From Pseudocercospora fijiensis CIRAD86 (lineage: Eukaryota > Ascomycota > Dothideomycetes > Mycosphaerellales > Mycosphaerellaceae): DNA of 64,000 nucleotides. Below the pieces are notes generated by a model that ran no database searches, had not been told where the DNA came from, and worked only from the letters and a program-made list of their open reading frames with translations. The stretch covers positions 614,377-678,376 of the forward strand of contig NW_006921540.1 in NCBI RefSeq assembly GCF_000340215.1, in the 5' to 3' direction. A program made the translations under genes and the position numbers. Shown in pieces: positions 10,826-23,900 of this stretch. How positions within the stretch are numbered: position 1 is the first letter of the stretch; the number at the start of each line of letters is the position of its first letter.

Positions 10826-13800
10826 ATGTCGCTACTTAGAAGGAAAGGCAAACAGATTGTGTTAAAAGGTGTTCTCTTTATACCTAGGCTTAGAGTCAAT
10901 CTTGTTTCTTAGAACCAGTTTAGTAAGCAGTTTAGTATTCAACTACTAAAATTCATACTTCACTTACCTAATAGAAAGCTAGTTGTCTAGACAAGGCTTT
11001 TAGGAGGAGTGCTATTTATTAAGGAAATCAACTAAGACCTAGATAAGCTCGTATATGTATACATCCCCTAGGACTTAATAAATAATAATGCCTATACACT
11101 TGTAGCCTAGACTAACTAGGATTAGTAGGAGCTATAGCATAGAAGAGTTAGATACTTTAGAGAAGGAGTGCTAAAAGACCTTTACAAAGTAACTAACCTA
11201 AAGGACAAAATTCCTGTCCCTATAAAGCATTAGCCCTATAGGGTATATTCTCTAGCTAAAATGAAAAAACATAGAGGGAAGGAGACTAAGAGGAAGCTAG
11301 CTAGGCTTTCCCTTGTCTCAATTGATATCTATAGACCATTACCTGTCTTAAGACTAGGTTTCAAATAGTAGCTTGAGATTGTTAACAACTTTTCAAGAAA
11401 GAAGTAGGCATTCCTATTAAAATCAAGAGAAGATATAGTAAATATATTGCAGGGATAGAGAAGAAAAGCTAAATTACAATTAGGGAATTAGCTTTAGGCA
11501 GTAAGAAGTAATAGAGTAAGAGAATTGCTTGCATTACTTAAGCAGTAGGAGAAAGAATCTAGAATCTCCTATTATATAACTAAAGTATACAACTCAATCT
11601 AAAATAGAGTTATAGAAAGGTTAATCTAGATATCTAAGGAGTATATTAGGGCAATGCTAGAAGATTCAAATATACCAATTAAATTCTAGCTAGAAGCATT
11701 AGCTGCCTGCACTATTATAAGAAATGCTCTTCTAAATAGGCTAGAGGTAGATAGATTCAAAGTTTTACCCGATAAAGCTTTTAGTAGAAAGAGACCTTCT
11801 ACATTACACTTTAGGGTCTAGGGATACAAAGCAGTTATATATATAGACGCCAAATCTCAGCCGGCTAGGATAAGATTAGATAAGCTAATAAACAGAGGCA
11901 AAGATGCTGTTTTCATTAGGTATATGCCTAATATATCAAAGATATAGCTGTTCTAGGAGCCTAATATAAAAGCTGTAAGAGCTTATAATAATACTATCTA
12001 GTTTAAGAATAAGAAAGGAGGGGATATAACATTAAATGTTCCTAGACTTAACTAGCTAAGCCAAGCTCTAGTAAGGAACCTAGTTAGCAGACTAAGGAAG
12101 GAGAACCGGGATATCAAACTATTGTAGGTCCAACTACCTCTACTACTAAAGGACATTAACCAATATTAGGTAATAGTTGATCTAGAAGAAAAAGAACAAA
12201 ATAATAAACAGCAGGCCCCTAATCAGAGCTAAGAGAAACAGCAGGCCCCTAATTAGAGCTAAGAGAAACCGCAGTAAGACAACTAGGATGTCTAGGCTTA
12301 GGAGGGGAATTTAAAGAGAAGGAGATCAATCTCTAATAAAGGGTTAAGGGAAGAAAGGGTATATAGTATAATTACAAGATCAACTGTATAGAAGAGACTA
12401 AGAGAATTAGAGGAGGATGAGTTCCTAGAAGCTAAGCACTATAGGGCTTTTATCTGTATAATAAAAGACCTAGATCTAAGTATAGATTAGACAGATGAAC
12501 TCCGGGAGTGTGTTTATAAGGTTGCATTCCCTACCTTTATACTAGGGATTACATAAAGATAGGAGGTTCCAATCCTAAGAACCTACTAAGAGGCAGTACA
12601 AGATCCTAAATAGGGTTATATATAGGAAGATGCAATCTAGAAGGAACTGACTGCGCTTGTAAGCAACTATACCTAGGATTAGGTAGTTCTACTAAAAGGA
12701 GTAAACCTAGTTACTTTAAAATAGGTGTTTAATATAAAGAGACTGATTAGTAGAGCAATTAACAAGTTTAAAGCAAGACTAGTTGTAAGGGGGTTCTCTT
12801 AGAAATTTAGGATAGATTTCTAAGAGACATTTGCACCAACAGTTAGGTATAATACACTTAGAGTGTTTATAGCTGCTATATATGAAAAGGATCTAGAGCT
12901 GCACTAAGTGGATGTAAATAATGCATTTACTAAAAGTACCCTGCAAGAAGACATCTTTATAATCCTACTACTAGGTGTAGAGGTCCTATAAGGCATAGCC
13001 CTAAAAATCCTAAGGAGCTTGTATAGCCTAAAATAAGCAGTAAGAGACTAGAACAAGCTATATGTCTTAAAGCTAGAGGAAATGGGATTCTACTAGTTAG
13101 AGGTAGACCTATGTCTGCTTATTTATAGAGGAAGGAACCTAATAGTCCTTACCTATGTAGATGACATTCCTATTGCAGCACTAAAGCTAGAAGATGTTCT
13201 TTAGTTTAAGAAGGAACTAGGCAAGGTATTCAAAATCAAAGATCTAGGTAAACTAACCAAAATTCTTAGGATAAAGCTTACTAAAGATAGAAGGAATAGT
13301 ACTCTAAAGCTAGACTAGGAACACTATATCTAGGAAAACCTTGCTAAGTTTGGAATAACTAAAGAAATAGCCCACCTAACCTTGTTACTACTTAATAGAT
13401 ATAAGAGTCTAAGAAAATCTGACTTAAATGAAGAAAGGTATAACAAGACTAAGTACTAAAGCTAGAATAGTATATAGATATAGCTAATAACTATAACAAG
13501 ACCTAACATTGCTTTTACCCTTAGAAGATTAGGATTATATGCATTAGATCTATCTAAGAGATATCTGAAAGCACTTAGAAAACTAGCTAGATACCTAAGA
13601 TTATTCCCAAGTCTAGGGTTGATGTTTAGGAGGGGAGGAGGAAAGCTAATAGGATATTCAGACTCTAATTATATAATAGACAAAGCTAATAGAGTCTCGA
13701 TCCTTAGAAGCATCTTCTTTCTCTACGGATTACCAGTTTCTTAGATAAGCAAGAAGCAGAAGTTAGTTGCTATATCAACTATAGAAGCTAAGTATATAGC

Positions 13801-14167
13801 AATAAATGTATATACAAAGCAATCTCAATTCCTTGTAGTACTCCTAAGGGAGATAGACTGTATATAGTTAGTAGGAGAATGCTCATTCTAACTATTAATT
13901 AAAGGAAATTCTAATACAGTAAATGAAATCAGACCTATTTAGATTATAGGCGACAACTAGGTAGCTTTGACTCTTATTAAAGATACTTATACCTATAAGA
14001 GATCAAAACATATTAATATTAGTTTCAATAAGGTTAGAAATCTTTAGTAGCAAAGAAAGGTGGCAGTGGAATACACTCTAACAAAAGAGATAGTAGCTAA
14101 TAGCCTAACTAAGCCAAAGATAGGGCCACAGTTCTAGGAATTTATTAGACAATTGCAGTTAGCATAA
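10826..14167 (+). pseudogene. Ty1/copia retrotransposon polyprotein, RIP-inactivated, 5'-truncated
   Basis: A single frame from about 10,826 to 14,167 is broken only by nonsense codons. In order it shows: the GAG-pre-integrase signature (VLKGVLFIPRLRVNLVS, about 10,859); an integrase core reading to about 11,900; reverse transcriptase with the VRGF..DF.ETFAPT segment near 12,790 and the catalytic YVDD at about 13,154; and a copia RNase H with a VAISTIEAKYIA segment near 13,770 and a KHINI..N.VR segment near 14,010. The Gag region and 5' LTR are missing upstream, where the minisatellite sits. The 3' LTR follows at 14,360. Confidence 0.9.
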
Positions 14168-14178
14168 AGGGACAAAAG

Positions 14179-14216
14179 TGCTTACTTAGTAGAGTTCGAA
14201 CGCCACTAAGTAAGCA
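14179..14216. other. Perfect 12-bp hairpin downstream of copia pol
   Basis: tgcttacttagt (14179-14190) and actaagtaagca (14205-14216) are perfect inverted repeats around a 14-base loop that contains the palindrome gttcgaac. It lies 12 bases after the copia stop codon and before the LTR. Role unknown. Confidence 0.75.
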
Positions 14217-14221
14217 AACAC

Positions 14222-14300
14222 CAGATCTAGGAATTGAACCTAGCAGATTGGATACACTATACCAATCTAGAAGCCATTGCATCTGATTAGCTAACTGAAG
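14222..14300 (-). other. tRNA-like segment (B-box and T-arm like)
   Basis: On the minus strand ctaggttcaattcctag forms a five-pair T-arm-like stem with a seven-base loop and matches a Pol III B box (GGTTCAATTCC). Upstream, attggtatagtgtatccaat forms an anticodon-arm-like hairpin. Acceptor pairing is only partial (cagat/atctg). It could be a degraded tRNA, a tRNA-derived SINE or chance. Confidence 0.3.
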
Positions 14301-14359
14301 TTCTTAGTAGATTGTATTAGTTAGAAGTAGGGTCGTAGACCAACTAATCTAAGTAGGAG

Positions 14360-14491
14360 TGTTGGAATATACAGTCCAGTTGGTTACCTAGTAGGGAATG
14401 CTAAGCAGACTGGATTATATAATAATAATCATGTGACTAATCCAAGCTGATACCTTTCAGGTTGAACTCTAACCTGTAGATAACAACAACA
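14360..14491 (+). repeat. 3' LTR of the copia element
   Basis: It begins TGTTGGAATATACAG directly after a purine-rich aagtaggag (polypurine-tract-like) and can end at CAACA (14488 or 14491), giving the TGTTG..CAACA inverted termini expected of a short copia LTR. It is less RIP-mutated than the coding part. No 5' partner is present upstream of 10,826. Confidence 0.65.
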
Positions 14492-15786
14492 CATACTTGC
14501 TGTTCCTACTTTAGCCCCTACTATCCCTTATAGCTTCTGTTGCAGTTTATAATCCATTTATACCTGTCGGCCCTCCTCAGCTCGACACTTCGTATTATAA
14601 GCGTTCTGAGTTAGACCTATTATAGCCGTTATAGATAATAGTTAGCTTATCCTACGCGTTCCGGATAGTACTACTCGCTATAGATGTTCTATAGAGTACT
14701 CGCTATAGGCGTTATATAGGGTGTTCGCTATAAATAGTTCGAATGCTATTTAACTATAGGCGTTTTAGATACTATTTGCTATAAGCGTTCCGGATAGTAC
14801 TACTCGCTATAGGCCTTCCGGATAGTGCTAAGTATAAGTATTTAGTTTCGGATTAGACTTAGTCTTACTTTATAAATTCCGGATAAGACTTTCTATAAGC
14901 GTTTCGGATTAGACTTGCGTATAGTATACGCCTTCCGGTTTATATCGGACTAACTATACTAAGCGTTTAAAATAAGGCTTGTCCTACGCGTTCTATATAG
15001 TACTAGTCGCTATAGATATTCTATAGAGTACTCGCTATAGGCGTCTTTAGTAGTATTTTCTATAGGCGTTTCGGATATAACTTGCTATAGGTATTCTAAA
15101 TAGCACTTGCTATAGGTATTTTAGATAGTCCTGCTTACTATAGGCGTTCTTAGTAGTACCTAAAATGTGCTCCTAGGCGGCTAGCGCGTGCCTAGAGGAG
15201 TGCGAGCGAAGCTTTCGCCTTATATATACTAAGCTAATTCGGTTCTTTAGACCTCGAAGCTGGACCTCGAAGCTATTACTATTGTTATACGATTTAGTTC
15301 TATTAGAATAGTTTATTAGGAATAAGTATTTTTATATTTTTGTATTACTATTTTTCTTTTCTAGTATTTTAGATACTACTTTATTATTTTTAACTTCATA
15401 TATATTACTTACTTTTATTCTAGTTTTCTCTAATTTTTTATATCTATTACTACTTTTTATATTATTAAACAAACTATTTTTAATTTTTTTCTTTAATGTT
15501 TTACAGTTTTTCTATTTAGTATCTTACTTGTTTTACTTACCTATTTTATATTTTCTTATTTATTTTTATTATATGTTTTCTTTTTTTCTGATACGTCTAA
15601 GTCCTCTTATTCGTGTCCTTATTTCTTACTTGTTTTCTATCTTACTACTTAGTTTAGTACTAGCTTATTATTTAGTCTATTAATTAGCTTATTATTTAGT
15701 TTATTATTTACTTTGTTCTCTAGTTTTTTATTTAATCTATTATTTGCTTTTTTTATTCCATTCCTGCTCCTATAGGTGTCTAGCAA
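14492..15786. repeat. Degenerate tandem repeats then T-rich tract
   Basis: From about 14,590 to 15,160 the phrases ctcgctatag, gcgttc(c)ggatagta and gcgttctagata recur at irregular spacing, a decayed tandem array of units about 25-40 bases long. From 15,300 to 15,780 the DNA is very T-rich with no frame. No gene is supported. Confidence 0.55.
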
Positions 15787-18630
15787 TTGATTCTGCTAGG
15801 CTTTGTTTCTTTCCCTTTAACTTGTCTTCCTTTGGCCTTGTGTTTGGTCCCTAAAGCTCTTTCTTTAACAAGAGAAATGCTAGAGAAAGAGCTTGAAATG
15901 TACGATAAAGAGCGCCTCGCTGCCTCTAGAGACTCGTTCGCTACTAGAGCTGCTAAGCGTTCTATCGCTGAGAAGTGTAAAGCTATTAAAGCTCAAATGA
16001 CGAAGGATAAGGTTAGCCTCGCTCAGCTGATCTAGCACATTCTCGGTAAGCCTAGCAAGAAGCGTGCCGCCAACGATCCTAGAGAAGGCTCTAGTACAGG
16101 ACGTAGTCGTCCTCGTAGCCGCGGTCGCCTACTAGGTAGGGCTTCTTTAGCAGGCGGGCGTAGCGGAGCTAATGCTAGTGCTAGTACAGCTCTAAAGATA
16201 ACGCAACGCTCGAAGAAGTATAAGAAGGGTCTACAAGCGATCTTTGATGCTCTGCTACACGACCGTCTATTTAGCGCTCGAGTCGTTCGGAATAAGTTGA
16301 AAGACCTAATTAGCAAGGACTTCTTCGGCACCTATAATCTAGACTTTAGCGACAAGGAGTTAGATCTAAACAAGATAGACGATACGATCCGTATAACCGC
16401 CCCGAATTGGTATCGCCTAGTAACTAAAGAGCTGTTACCGAATAGCCGTCGCGACTACAAGGATTACTAGGCTAAGTTCTAGGACAAGAGAGACACTATC
16501 CGTAAGCGCACGACGATAATAACCTCGTAGGTGCTATATTCTATTGCGTACGTTCGAGCCTTATACTTTCCTAAGAATCTAGGCATCTTCTTAGTCAGCA
16601 ACGGAGCGAGTCGTAGGCAGGTTAAGTGTCTGAATATCCTCGGTCTAGTGCCTGCGTACAAGACTATCCAGATCCTTATAGCAAAGAATGCGGAGATATC
16701 GATGCTCCGCATTGTAGAATTAGCCAATAATCTAAGCAGGCAGTATTATATTACCTAAGATAATTACAACAAGATGCAGAAGAAGACCGTCTAGCGCACT
16801 AGCGATACGAATAAGATAATAAGCATAACAACCTTATATATTGCTAAGAACAAGCGTATCCCTAAGGGCGGCTTAAAGAAGAAGATAATCTATTACGATA
16901 GACCTCTAAACCTAGACGAAATCTTTAACAATATCTTCGAGGATAAGGCATTCGGTCTAAATAGTAAGGTTACGGATATTAGCAAGAAGACCGCAATGTA
17001 CTATATCGATTAGGCTATCGCATATATCTAGCCGGATGTTGTAAAGGCAATCTTTAAGGAGGAAGAGGCTGCTGCTACCGTAGACGATAGCGGAGATAGT
17101 CCGGATCCTGTACTGCGGCCTGCTTAGCTAGTATTAGATAAGATGGATCCGGAGCGGACTAAACTCTTCTCTATACCTGTATCTTTTAACGACGAGTCGA
17201 CGACTAAGGGCACTCGCTTAGTCCTAGACAACTTGCTGCTCGACTTTATAGATCTAGATCGCGAGAAGGACTTCAACAGTAGACTAGAAGGACCGCTGCT
17301 TATTACTAACGGTAACAATATGACCGTCCTACGTACTTATAGTATTCGCAACGAGAGCGTTAAGAACGAGGATCTATACGACAAGTACGATTCAATCCTA
17401 AGCTCTCTAGCATAGTTCTATACGCTTATAAACCTAGCCTATACTATCACGAAGACCTACTAGGAGAAGAATAGTAAGGGCGAGCTACTCCTACCTCTAC
17501 AGACTACAAAGAACGATACTACCTTCTAGTACGGCGAGAATAAGGTTAGTAGGGACAATCTAAAGTTCTTCGAGATCTAGAACTTACTAAAAGCAGGCTT
17601 CCGTTCGCGGGTCGGTAGTAAGGTAATCGACTAGCTTAAAGATAAGGACCGTATAGTATTAGCAGGGAAGGACAACCGCATAGAGATCGTTAGCGATGCT
17701 CTTAGGCAGCTAACTCTGAAGTAGTACCTTAGTATAGTCGAGAAGATCTACGAGGAGACCCTATCTGTAGCGGCGTAGCGTAGTAGACCCATCCGCGGTT
17801 AAGAGCCTAACCTATAGTATATTACTATATGTCGAATAATAAAGGAAATCGAGCTGTTCCTTACCCTCCGCTTATCGATCCGCAATATAGACACTAGATA
17901 TCTTCGCCGCATCGTAGACTTCCTAATCCCGCACTTCTTTAGTACCCGCTAGGGCAATTACGGTCGAATGATAATTTATAAGCGCTAGCTGCTAGGTCCC
18001 GGCTTGGACTAAGAAGTACAAGATGCTCTACTTATATCGAGTGTAGTGTCTTTAAACGGCAATAAGGGTTATGCTGTTAGGGCTAATAAAGCCCTCGAGC
18101 TCTACAACTACGAGTATACCTAAGACATTAACCGCCTAGCAAACTCGACTTATAACCTTAATGCGACTTTTAGAAAGGTTGCTCTTAACCGCGAGCCGTC
18201 GCGAGTGCTCCGTAGCATAATAACTAATTTTAGTAGCATCAAGCCTAGCAGCTACTATACCTATAAGGATACATCTATTGATGTCTTTAGCCGGGCTAAG
18301 AAGTTGTATTTAGACGGTGTTATTCGACTATTCGGCAACCTAGGCGGCAATATATCCGATAATATTCAGCAGATTAGAGGCCTTTAGATTTCAGAGAAGG
18401 TAGCTAACTTCAACGAGAGCAATAAGAACTTCTTCGAGGGCCGTACTACTATCTCCGATACGCTAGTACCGGATATAGAGGCTGCCGCTACATTCCGTTA
18501 AGCTAACGATGTTAGAGATCCCGAAGATACGGCTATTAATAAGCCTAGCACTACCTAGGAGGGTGCGATTAAGCGTAGAGATAGCTAGCACGAGCTAATT
18601 AAGGCAGAGGTCCTAGATCTTAGCGGCTAA
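15787..18630 (+). pseudogene. DUF6589-type ORF, copy A, RIP-inactivated
   Basis: One plus frame of about 948 codons with only nonsense lesions. 15,787 is a TTG; the first ATG is at 15,877, so the start is open. The order of features matches DUF6589 proteins as I recall them: a basic N-terminal segment; a LFSARVVRNKLKDLISKDFF block near 16,270; a YFPKNLGIFLVSNGASRRQV block near 16,566; a KKKIIYYDRPL block near 16,879; an SVxNE..YDKYDS.L.SLAQF block near 17,355-17,415; and an ALELYNYEYT block near 18,090. It is clearly homologous to, but diverged from, the ORF at 59,865-62,867. The function of DUF6589 is not established to my knowledge. Confidence 0.65.
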
Positions 18631-19084
18631 TATAATATTAACGATATAGCGAGATTATATCAGCCTAAGGCTATATAGAGTGCTTAACAATAGGAAGCGA
18701 AGCCATTGTAAGCTAGTATGCTAAGCTAGGTTGAGGGCTATAACAATAGCAAAGTGAGGTTGTTGTAATACTCGGTCTAATAATAGTAGCCGAATGTATA
18801 TAACTTCGCACTCGTTCTTCTTCCTTCTTTCCTTTCTTCTTTAGCGATATAGACACTATCCTACCTTCAATACCTCGCCGTCGCTACTATATCTAACTAA
18901 GAATTTAATAATATCGTAGACTTTGCGATCGACTTCCTATCTTCTAGGGCGTAGGCGCCTCTACAACTACTATAATAGTAGCAACAGTAATAGCAAGACT
19001 TCTCGGTTTGGGATGTTAACGTACTAGACTTATATGCTTTCGAGTGTCGCTCTATTTAAGTAGTAGCTAATATGTCTTAGTATC
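18631..19084. other. RIP-mutated spacer
   Basis: No supportable reading frame. It contains TAG-rich and C/T-rich stretches between the DUF6589-type ORF and the small basic ORF. Confidence 0.35.
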
Positions 19085-19636
19085 GTTAATGCAGCTCCGG
19101 CTCTAGCTCTAGTAGTACTATCTCGCCGCTCTAGTCTAAGTGCGTAGGCACGTCGGTAGCAAGATCGCTCTCGCTAAGGTCTGCCTCCTGTCTCTCTACC
19201 TGCTCCGCCGCCTCTAACTTCGACTTTAGCAACTACAACTAGGGCACTACTACCGCTAGTACCTACTCCTACTCTAGCACTAGTACTACTAACTTAGGCT
19301 GCGACGAAGAAGAAGAAGAAAAAGAAGGGTCTAAGTAGACTACGCATTGCGCTACGCTGCCTAGAGGCTGAAAATGCCTACTATTCTAAGTCTGTAAAGC
19401 TATAGGCGCAGAGCTCAAACGAGACGTAGATTAGATTAACGTATATCGGCCGGATCGAAGAGACAGATAATAGAGAGCTACGTATTCCTACCTACAAGCG
19501 CTATATCCGCTTAGGGCATACTTATCGTGTCTATACTAAGGAGGGCAAGGCAGCACATAATAGTAGTGCGCTAAACAAGAAGTGCGGCCGCTATCGATAT
19601 CGTAGAGTCGCTAACTATAAGTATATAGATTCTTGA
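19085..19636 (+). pseudogene. Small basic ORF with poly-Lys stretch, unknown
   Basis: A plus frame ending at TGA 19,634-19,636 carries only RIP-type stops. It has a hydrophobic, Pro-rich lead, a run of six or seven Lys at about 19,303, then a compact segment (RLRIALRCLEAENAYYSK, later RPTYKRYIRLGHTYR-like and KKCGRYRYRRVANYK). The Arg/Tyr-rich end looks nucleic-acid binding. It lies between the DUF6589-type ORF and the RecQ-like helicase and could be an accessory gene of either. Its start is not defined. Confidence 0.35.
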
Positions 19637-19789
19637 GATATTGAAATGATACTACTATCTCTACCTACCTTCAATATGCTTTTGTCTTCTATCTCTTGTC
19701 CTATAGATCCTCTATCCTTAGTGTATAAATCCTGTCGCTTAGTAATGTCGCTCGCAGATCGGAGTTGACGCTTAGTTATAGGACATAGT

Positions 19790-19975
19790 ATTATAGTAAG
19801 ATCCGCGCGCCTTAATCTGTCGATTCTATAATAGTACGCTATTGTAGTAAGATCCGCGCGCTATAATCTGTCGATTCTATAATAGCATACTAATATAGTA
19901 TTATCCGCGCGCCTTATTTAGCCGATTTTTGCTACCTAGGTATTATCCGCGCGCCTTATTTAGCCGATTTTTTCG
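19790..19975. repeat. Tandem repeat with atccgcgcgcctta core
   Basis: The core atccgcgcg occurs at 19801, 19852, 19903 and 19945 (spacing 51, 51, 42), followed by cttaatctgtcgattctat or cttatttagccgattttt. A fifth copy of the last form, taggtattatccgcgcgcct, recurs perfectly at 24,609-24,628, beyond the helicase. Confidence 0.8.
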
Positions 19976-20945
19976 ATTTCCGAGATCTTCGGGATCTAGA
20001 TTTTTGGTCGTTTTAAGTAGTATAGCCTACCTCTATACAGGCGCTTGCTAAGTCTCTTACGTAGACATTGTAACGACGTGTTCTTTCCTTGTATCTACTG
20101 TACGTGCTTGTTACTATTCTTGCTAGGTCTTATATAATATTAGTGCCTTAGGTTGTCTACGCGAGCCTATAGCGAAGCGCCTAAAACCAAACCGTATAGG
20201 GTAGTAGGCAGTATGCTTATACAACGCAGAAGACATTTTGTATACATACAACTACAGATTAATATAACAAACTAAAAAAAAAGGGTCCTGCGGAAAATTA
20301 CGATCTATCGTTTCGTCTATACAAAGTATATGTCAATTTAACGAATGCGAGGTATACGAGCGATATTCTAAGGTTTGAGATTGCTTATGCTGTATACTTC
20401 TACCCTCCCTTATACTACTTAATGTCCAACTACGCTAAAGGCATTAAACAAAATATATACGGCCCTTCGCATAGGTTATCTCGAGAACCGCTAGCATTTA
20501 GAATATCTAAAAACAACTTCCTTTGCTACCTACGAGCGGACTAGGGCTAGCAAATCTATAAAAAGCACCCTTTCTCTTATATGCGTTCTAGTAGCACTAT
20601 AAAGCACACACTAACACACTCTCGTACGGCGTTGTAGACCTAGTGTTACTAGGTATCGTAATGTATGTGTCGGACAGAGGGCAGCCGACCTCACCGTCGC
20701 CGCCTTCTAGAAGAAGATTAAAGAAGCGGTACGGGTGTTAACAAGCGACTAGTATATGCTCCCGCCTGCACGTCCGTGCTCCTTTATATATAAACGCGAC
20801 GCGTTCTTTAGCTTCGTTTAGTCCGCGCTCCTAATATTCTACACTTCTTAACTTCTTAAGTTCTTGCTTAACTTCTACACTTTAGCCTCCGCCTTCGTTA
20901 TTCGGTAATCGCTATCGCTATCCTTCTTAACACTCGACCTCCGGT
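19976..20945. other. Spacer upstream of RecQ-like helicase, with TATA-like box
   Basis: No gene supported. A stretch at 20,660-20,780 keeps more CpA/TpG than its surroundings. It ends in tttatatataaacg (about 20,780-20,794), a TATA-like element that could be the helicase promoter. Confidence 0.35.
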
Positions 20946-23900
20946 ATAAAGCAGTATCGCCGCTACTACTCGACCTCCGCTATCTCTGCTTATTCTATAC
21001 TAGCGCCTAAGATAGTACTTCCTAAGAATTCCTATAAGAAGGCGCGTAAGCAGAAGAATGTTAGGGCTAATAAGAGACGTAAGACTCGATAGAATGCTAG
21101 CAAATCTAATAAAGCGTAAGTCTTCCTAGCTTAATTACCTAGCCGTGCCGCAGTTACTCGAGAGCGCCTAGATTTCAGCTACTTACCCCCGATCTAGTAG
21201 CCTAATAGGAAGTCGCAATACAAGGCCTTCTTTAAGCAGCGCTATAGGCAGATTAACGATGCTACCGATCCGCTAAGCATCGAACAGCTCCGCTAACTCG
21301 TTTACGATGCCGCTGCCTGTCTAGAAGCTGTCCCTATTTATCGAGACATTATCGAACAAGGCCTAATTAAGGTCCTCGACAAGTTGCATCTAGGAAAAGG
21401 CTTCAAGCCGCGTAAGGTTCAGACCGACTCGCTTTATGCTCTAGTGTTCGGATGCTCCGATATAGTGCAGATCTCTAAGACTAGAGAGGGCAAGAGTCTG
21501 ACTTTCTAGGGCTTCACCTTGCTAACGGGTATATATTGCTGCTATATGCTAGATTGTCGGAGACCTCGTACTAACAAGCTACAGGCTAGATCACTCTCTA
21601 ATTCACACCGCTTAATCGCCTTAGTAAGGAGCAGGTAGATAGCTTCAACACCTCCGATAAGCTAAAGATGTTAGTAAACGCTATTAACATTACTAGCGAT
21701 ATAAAGAGCTTGGATCCGAACCTGTACAAGCATATTACGGACGGCAAATTCCATTATTTAATGCTAAGTCTAGAGACTAGTGCGAGCCCGGAATTTCGCG
21801 AGGCTATACGTAATCCTAAGGTCCGCGCGCGAATTGGTATATATCCTTATCTAGTCACTTCTTATAGCATCTAGCTAATACCTTGCAGGCCTAGTTGTAA
21901 TTGATAAAGCGCACTTAATTAGCAAGTGGAAAGACTTTCGCAAGGAGTATACGCAAATCTTCTCTCTACGTAAGCTCCTCCGCACCGATATAGTCTAGCT
22001 CGGATGCTCTATAACTATGTCTAAAGAGACTAAAGACTTCGTTCTTAAGCATAGTAGCTTCCGTCCGATTAGCAACGAGCTATACTATACTAAGATCCTC
22101 CGCAGTAGTGTTAATCGCCCGGATACTATATATATCCTCCGTACGATACCGCTAAAGCTAAAGACGCCGTATTAGTATCTCTACTTCCTTACCGAGGGCG
22201 CAGTCGATCCTATAACTAAAGCGGCTACACTATAGAACATTAAGAAGGCACTATTCTTTATCGATAGTCGGAAGGCTATTTAAGAAGTAGCTAATATTAT
22301 CCGATACTAGTTAGTTGCCGCTACTACGGAGTACTAGGATCCTAAGAAGCGATACACTTAGGACAATACTAGGTACAACGTATACACGGCCGTGTCTTTC
22401 TATACTAGCGGTATAGCTAAGCGCGACTAGAAGCGTCGATATAACTAGTTTGTAAAGACTGTAGATTATATAGAAGGCCTATCTCGGATCCGCATTATAA
22501 TCGCTACCACTGCCTTTAGCGTCGGTCTAAATGTCCTAGACATTAAGTTATATAGCTAGATCGAATTTCCTATTACTAAGGATATCGAGGATGTAGTCTA
22601 GCGCCTCGGTCGTATTAGTCGCGCTCTTACGCAGATCGGCAAGCGAAGTATAGCTTTTATCTTCTTGCCGTACTACATTAACGATAGCATTAAGCAGCTA
22701 AAGCTATAGTCTAACTACCCGGCAATCCGTGTACTTCGTCGTCGAGGCTCGTATATACTATTCCGACTATTAGGCCTCCGCTAATCTAAGCTGCTAGGAG
22801 AGGATGCTACGTACCCCGAAGATAAAGACGAAGAAGAAGATAAAGGAGAGGAAAACCTAGACTACTAGACAGTCGATAAGATAAAGAAGCGCAATAAGGT
22901 TCCTCGCATCTAGTTCGAAGTATAGAATAATCGCTATCGCTAAGATAGATTGTATCTACGTTAAGTCCTACTTCGGTACCTAGGCGAATACAAGGTTATG
23001 TACCCTTAGCCTCTAGTCGATAAGAAGGACTACTATAACGCCTACAATCCTAAGCTTAACGATATATATCGCTAAGAGCTACTAGCAGGCGCAGAGTCTA
23101 ATAAGTTCAAGCCTCCTAGTAAGAAGACTCGTTAAGCTCTCGGATTCTCTATACTTTAAGCTTAGTATAGCTCCTATAGCGCTTAGAGAAAGTAGCTAGG
23201 CTAGTCTAACCGGTGCATATTCGACCTGCCTTCGATATATACCTTAGAGGACCGCAAGCTTTAGAGCATCTGCAACGTCTTTACTGCTACAAACTCGCTA
23301 GAGGCGTAGGAGGAGAATATAACCGTTAGTTAAGCGCTGCTATAGTAGAAGTCGCTAGAATTTATAGACTAGTTCTCGAAGGACATCGCGTAGCACGAGC
23401 AGCTATTTTAGCTTAACGACCTAATTGCCGAGATTAAGCGCATCGGTCTAGATGTTATTGCAAAGTAGCGAGCGCGTATCGATATAGAGAACAAGCGCAA
23501 GGCGGAAAAGGCTGCTACGGAAAAGGCCGTAGAGGAAGCTACTTAAGCAGCACTAGATGCCGCTCGTAACAACAACAACTAGCAAGGCTAAATACAACCG
23601 TCTACTCTGCCGACCGCACTAGCGCTATTACTAGAAGAGCAAGCTACGGCACGCTAGGCTCTAAGAGACGGCATTACTAGCTCTGCTCGAGCAGAGACTA
23701 GCCGTCGCAGTTATCGACTCAACTAATAAGTATAAGCCTTCCCGACTTAACTAACAGCCCCGATCACCGCTAGTGCTGTCGCTAGTGCCGCAATCGCCGC
23801 TGCTAGTAGCGATAATATTATAATAGGAGAGGCAAGCAATGCACGAGACAAGCGTACTGCATCTAGGTCGCTAGCTATAAGCTAGAGCAACCGCCGCGGT

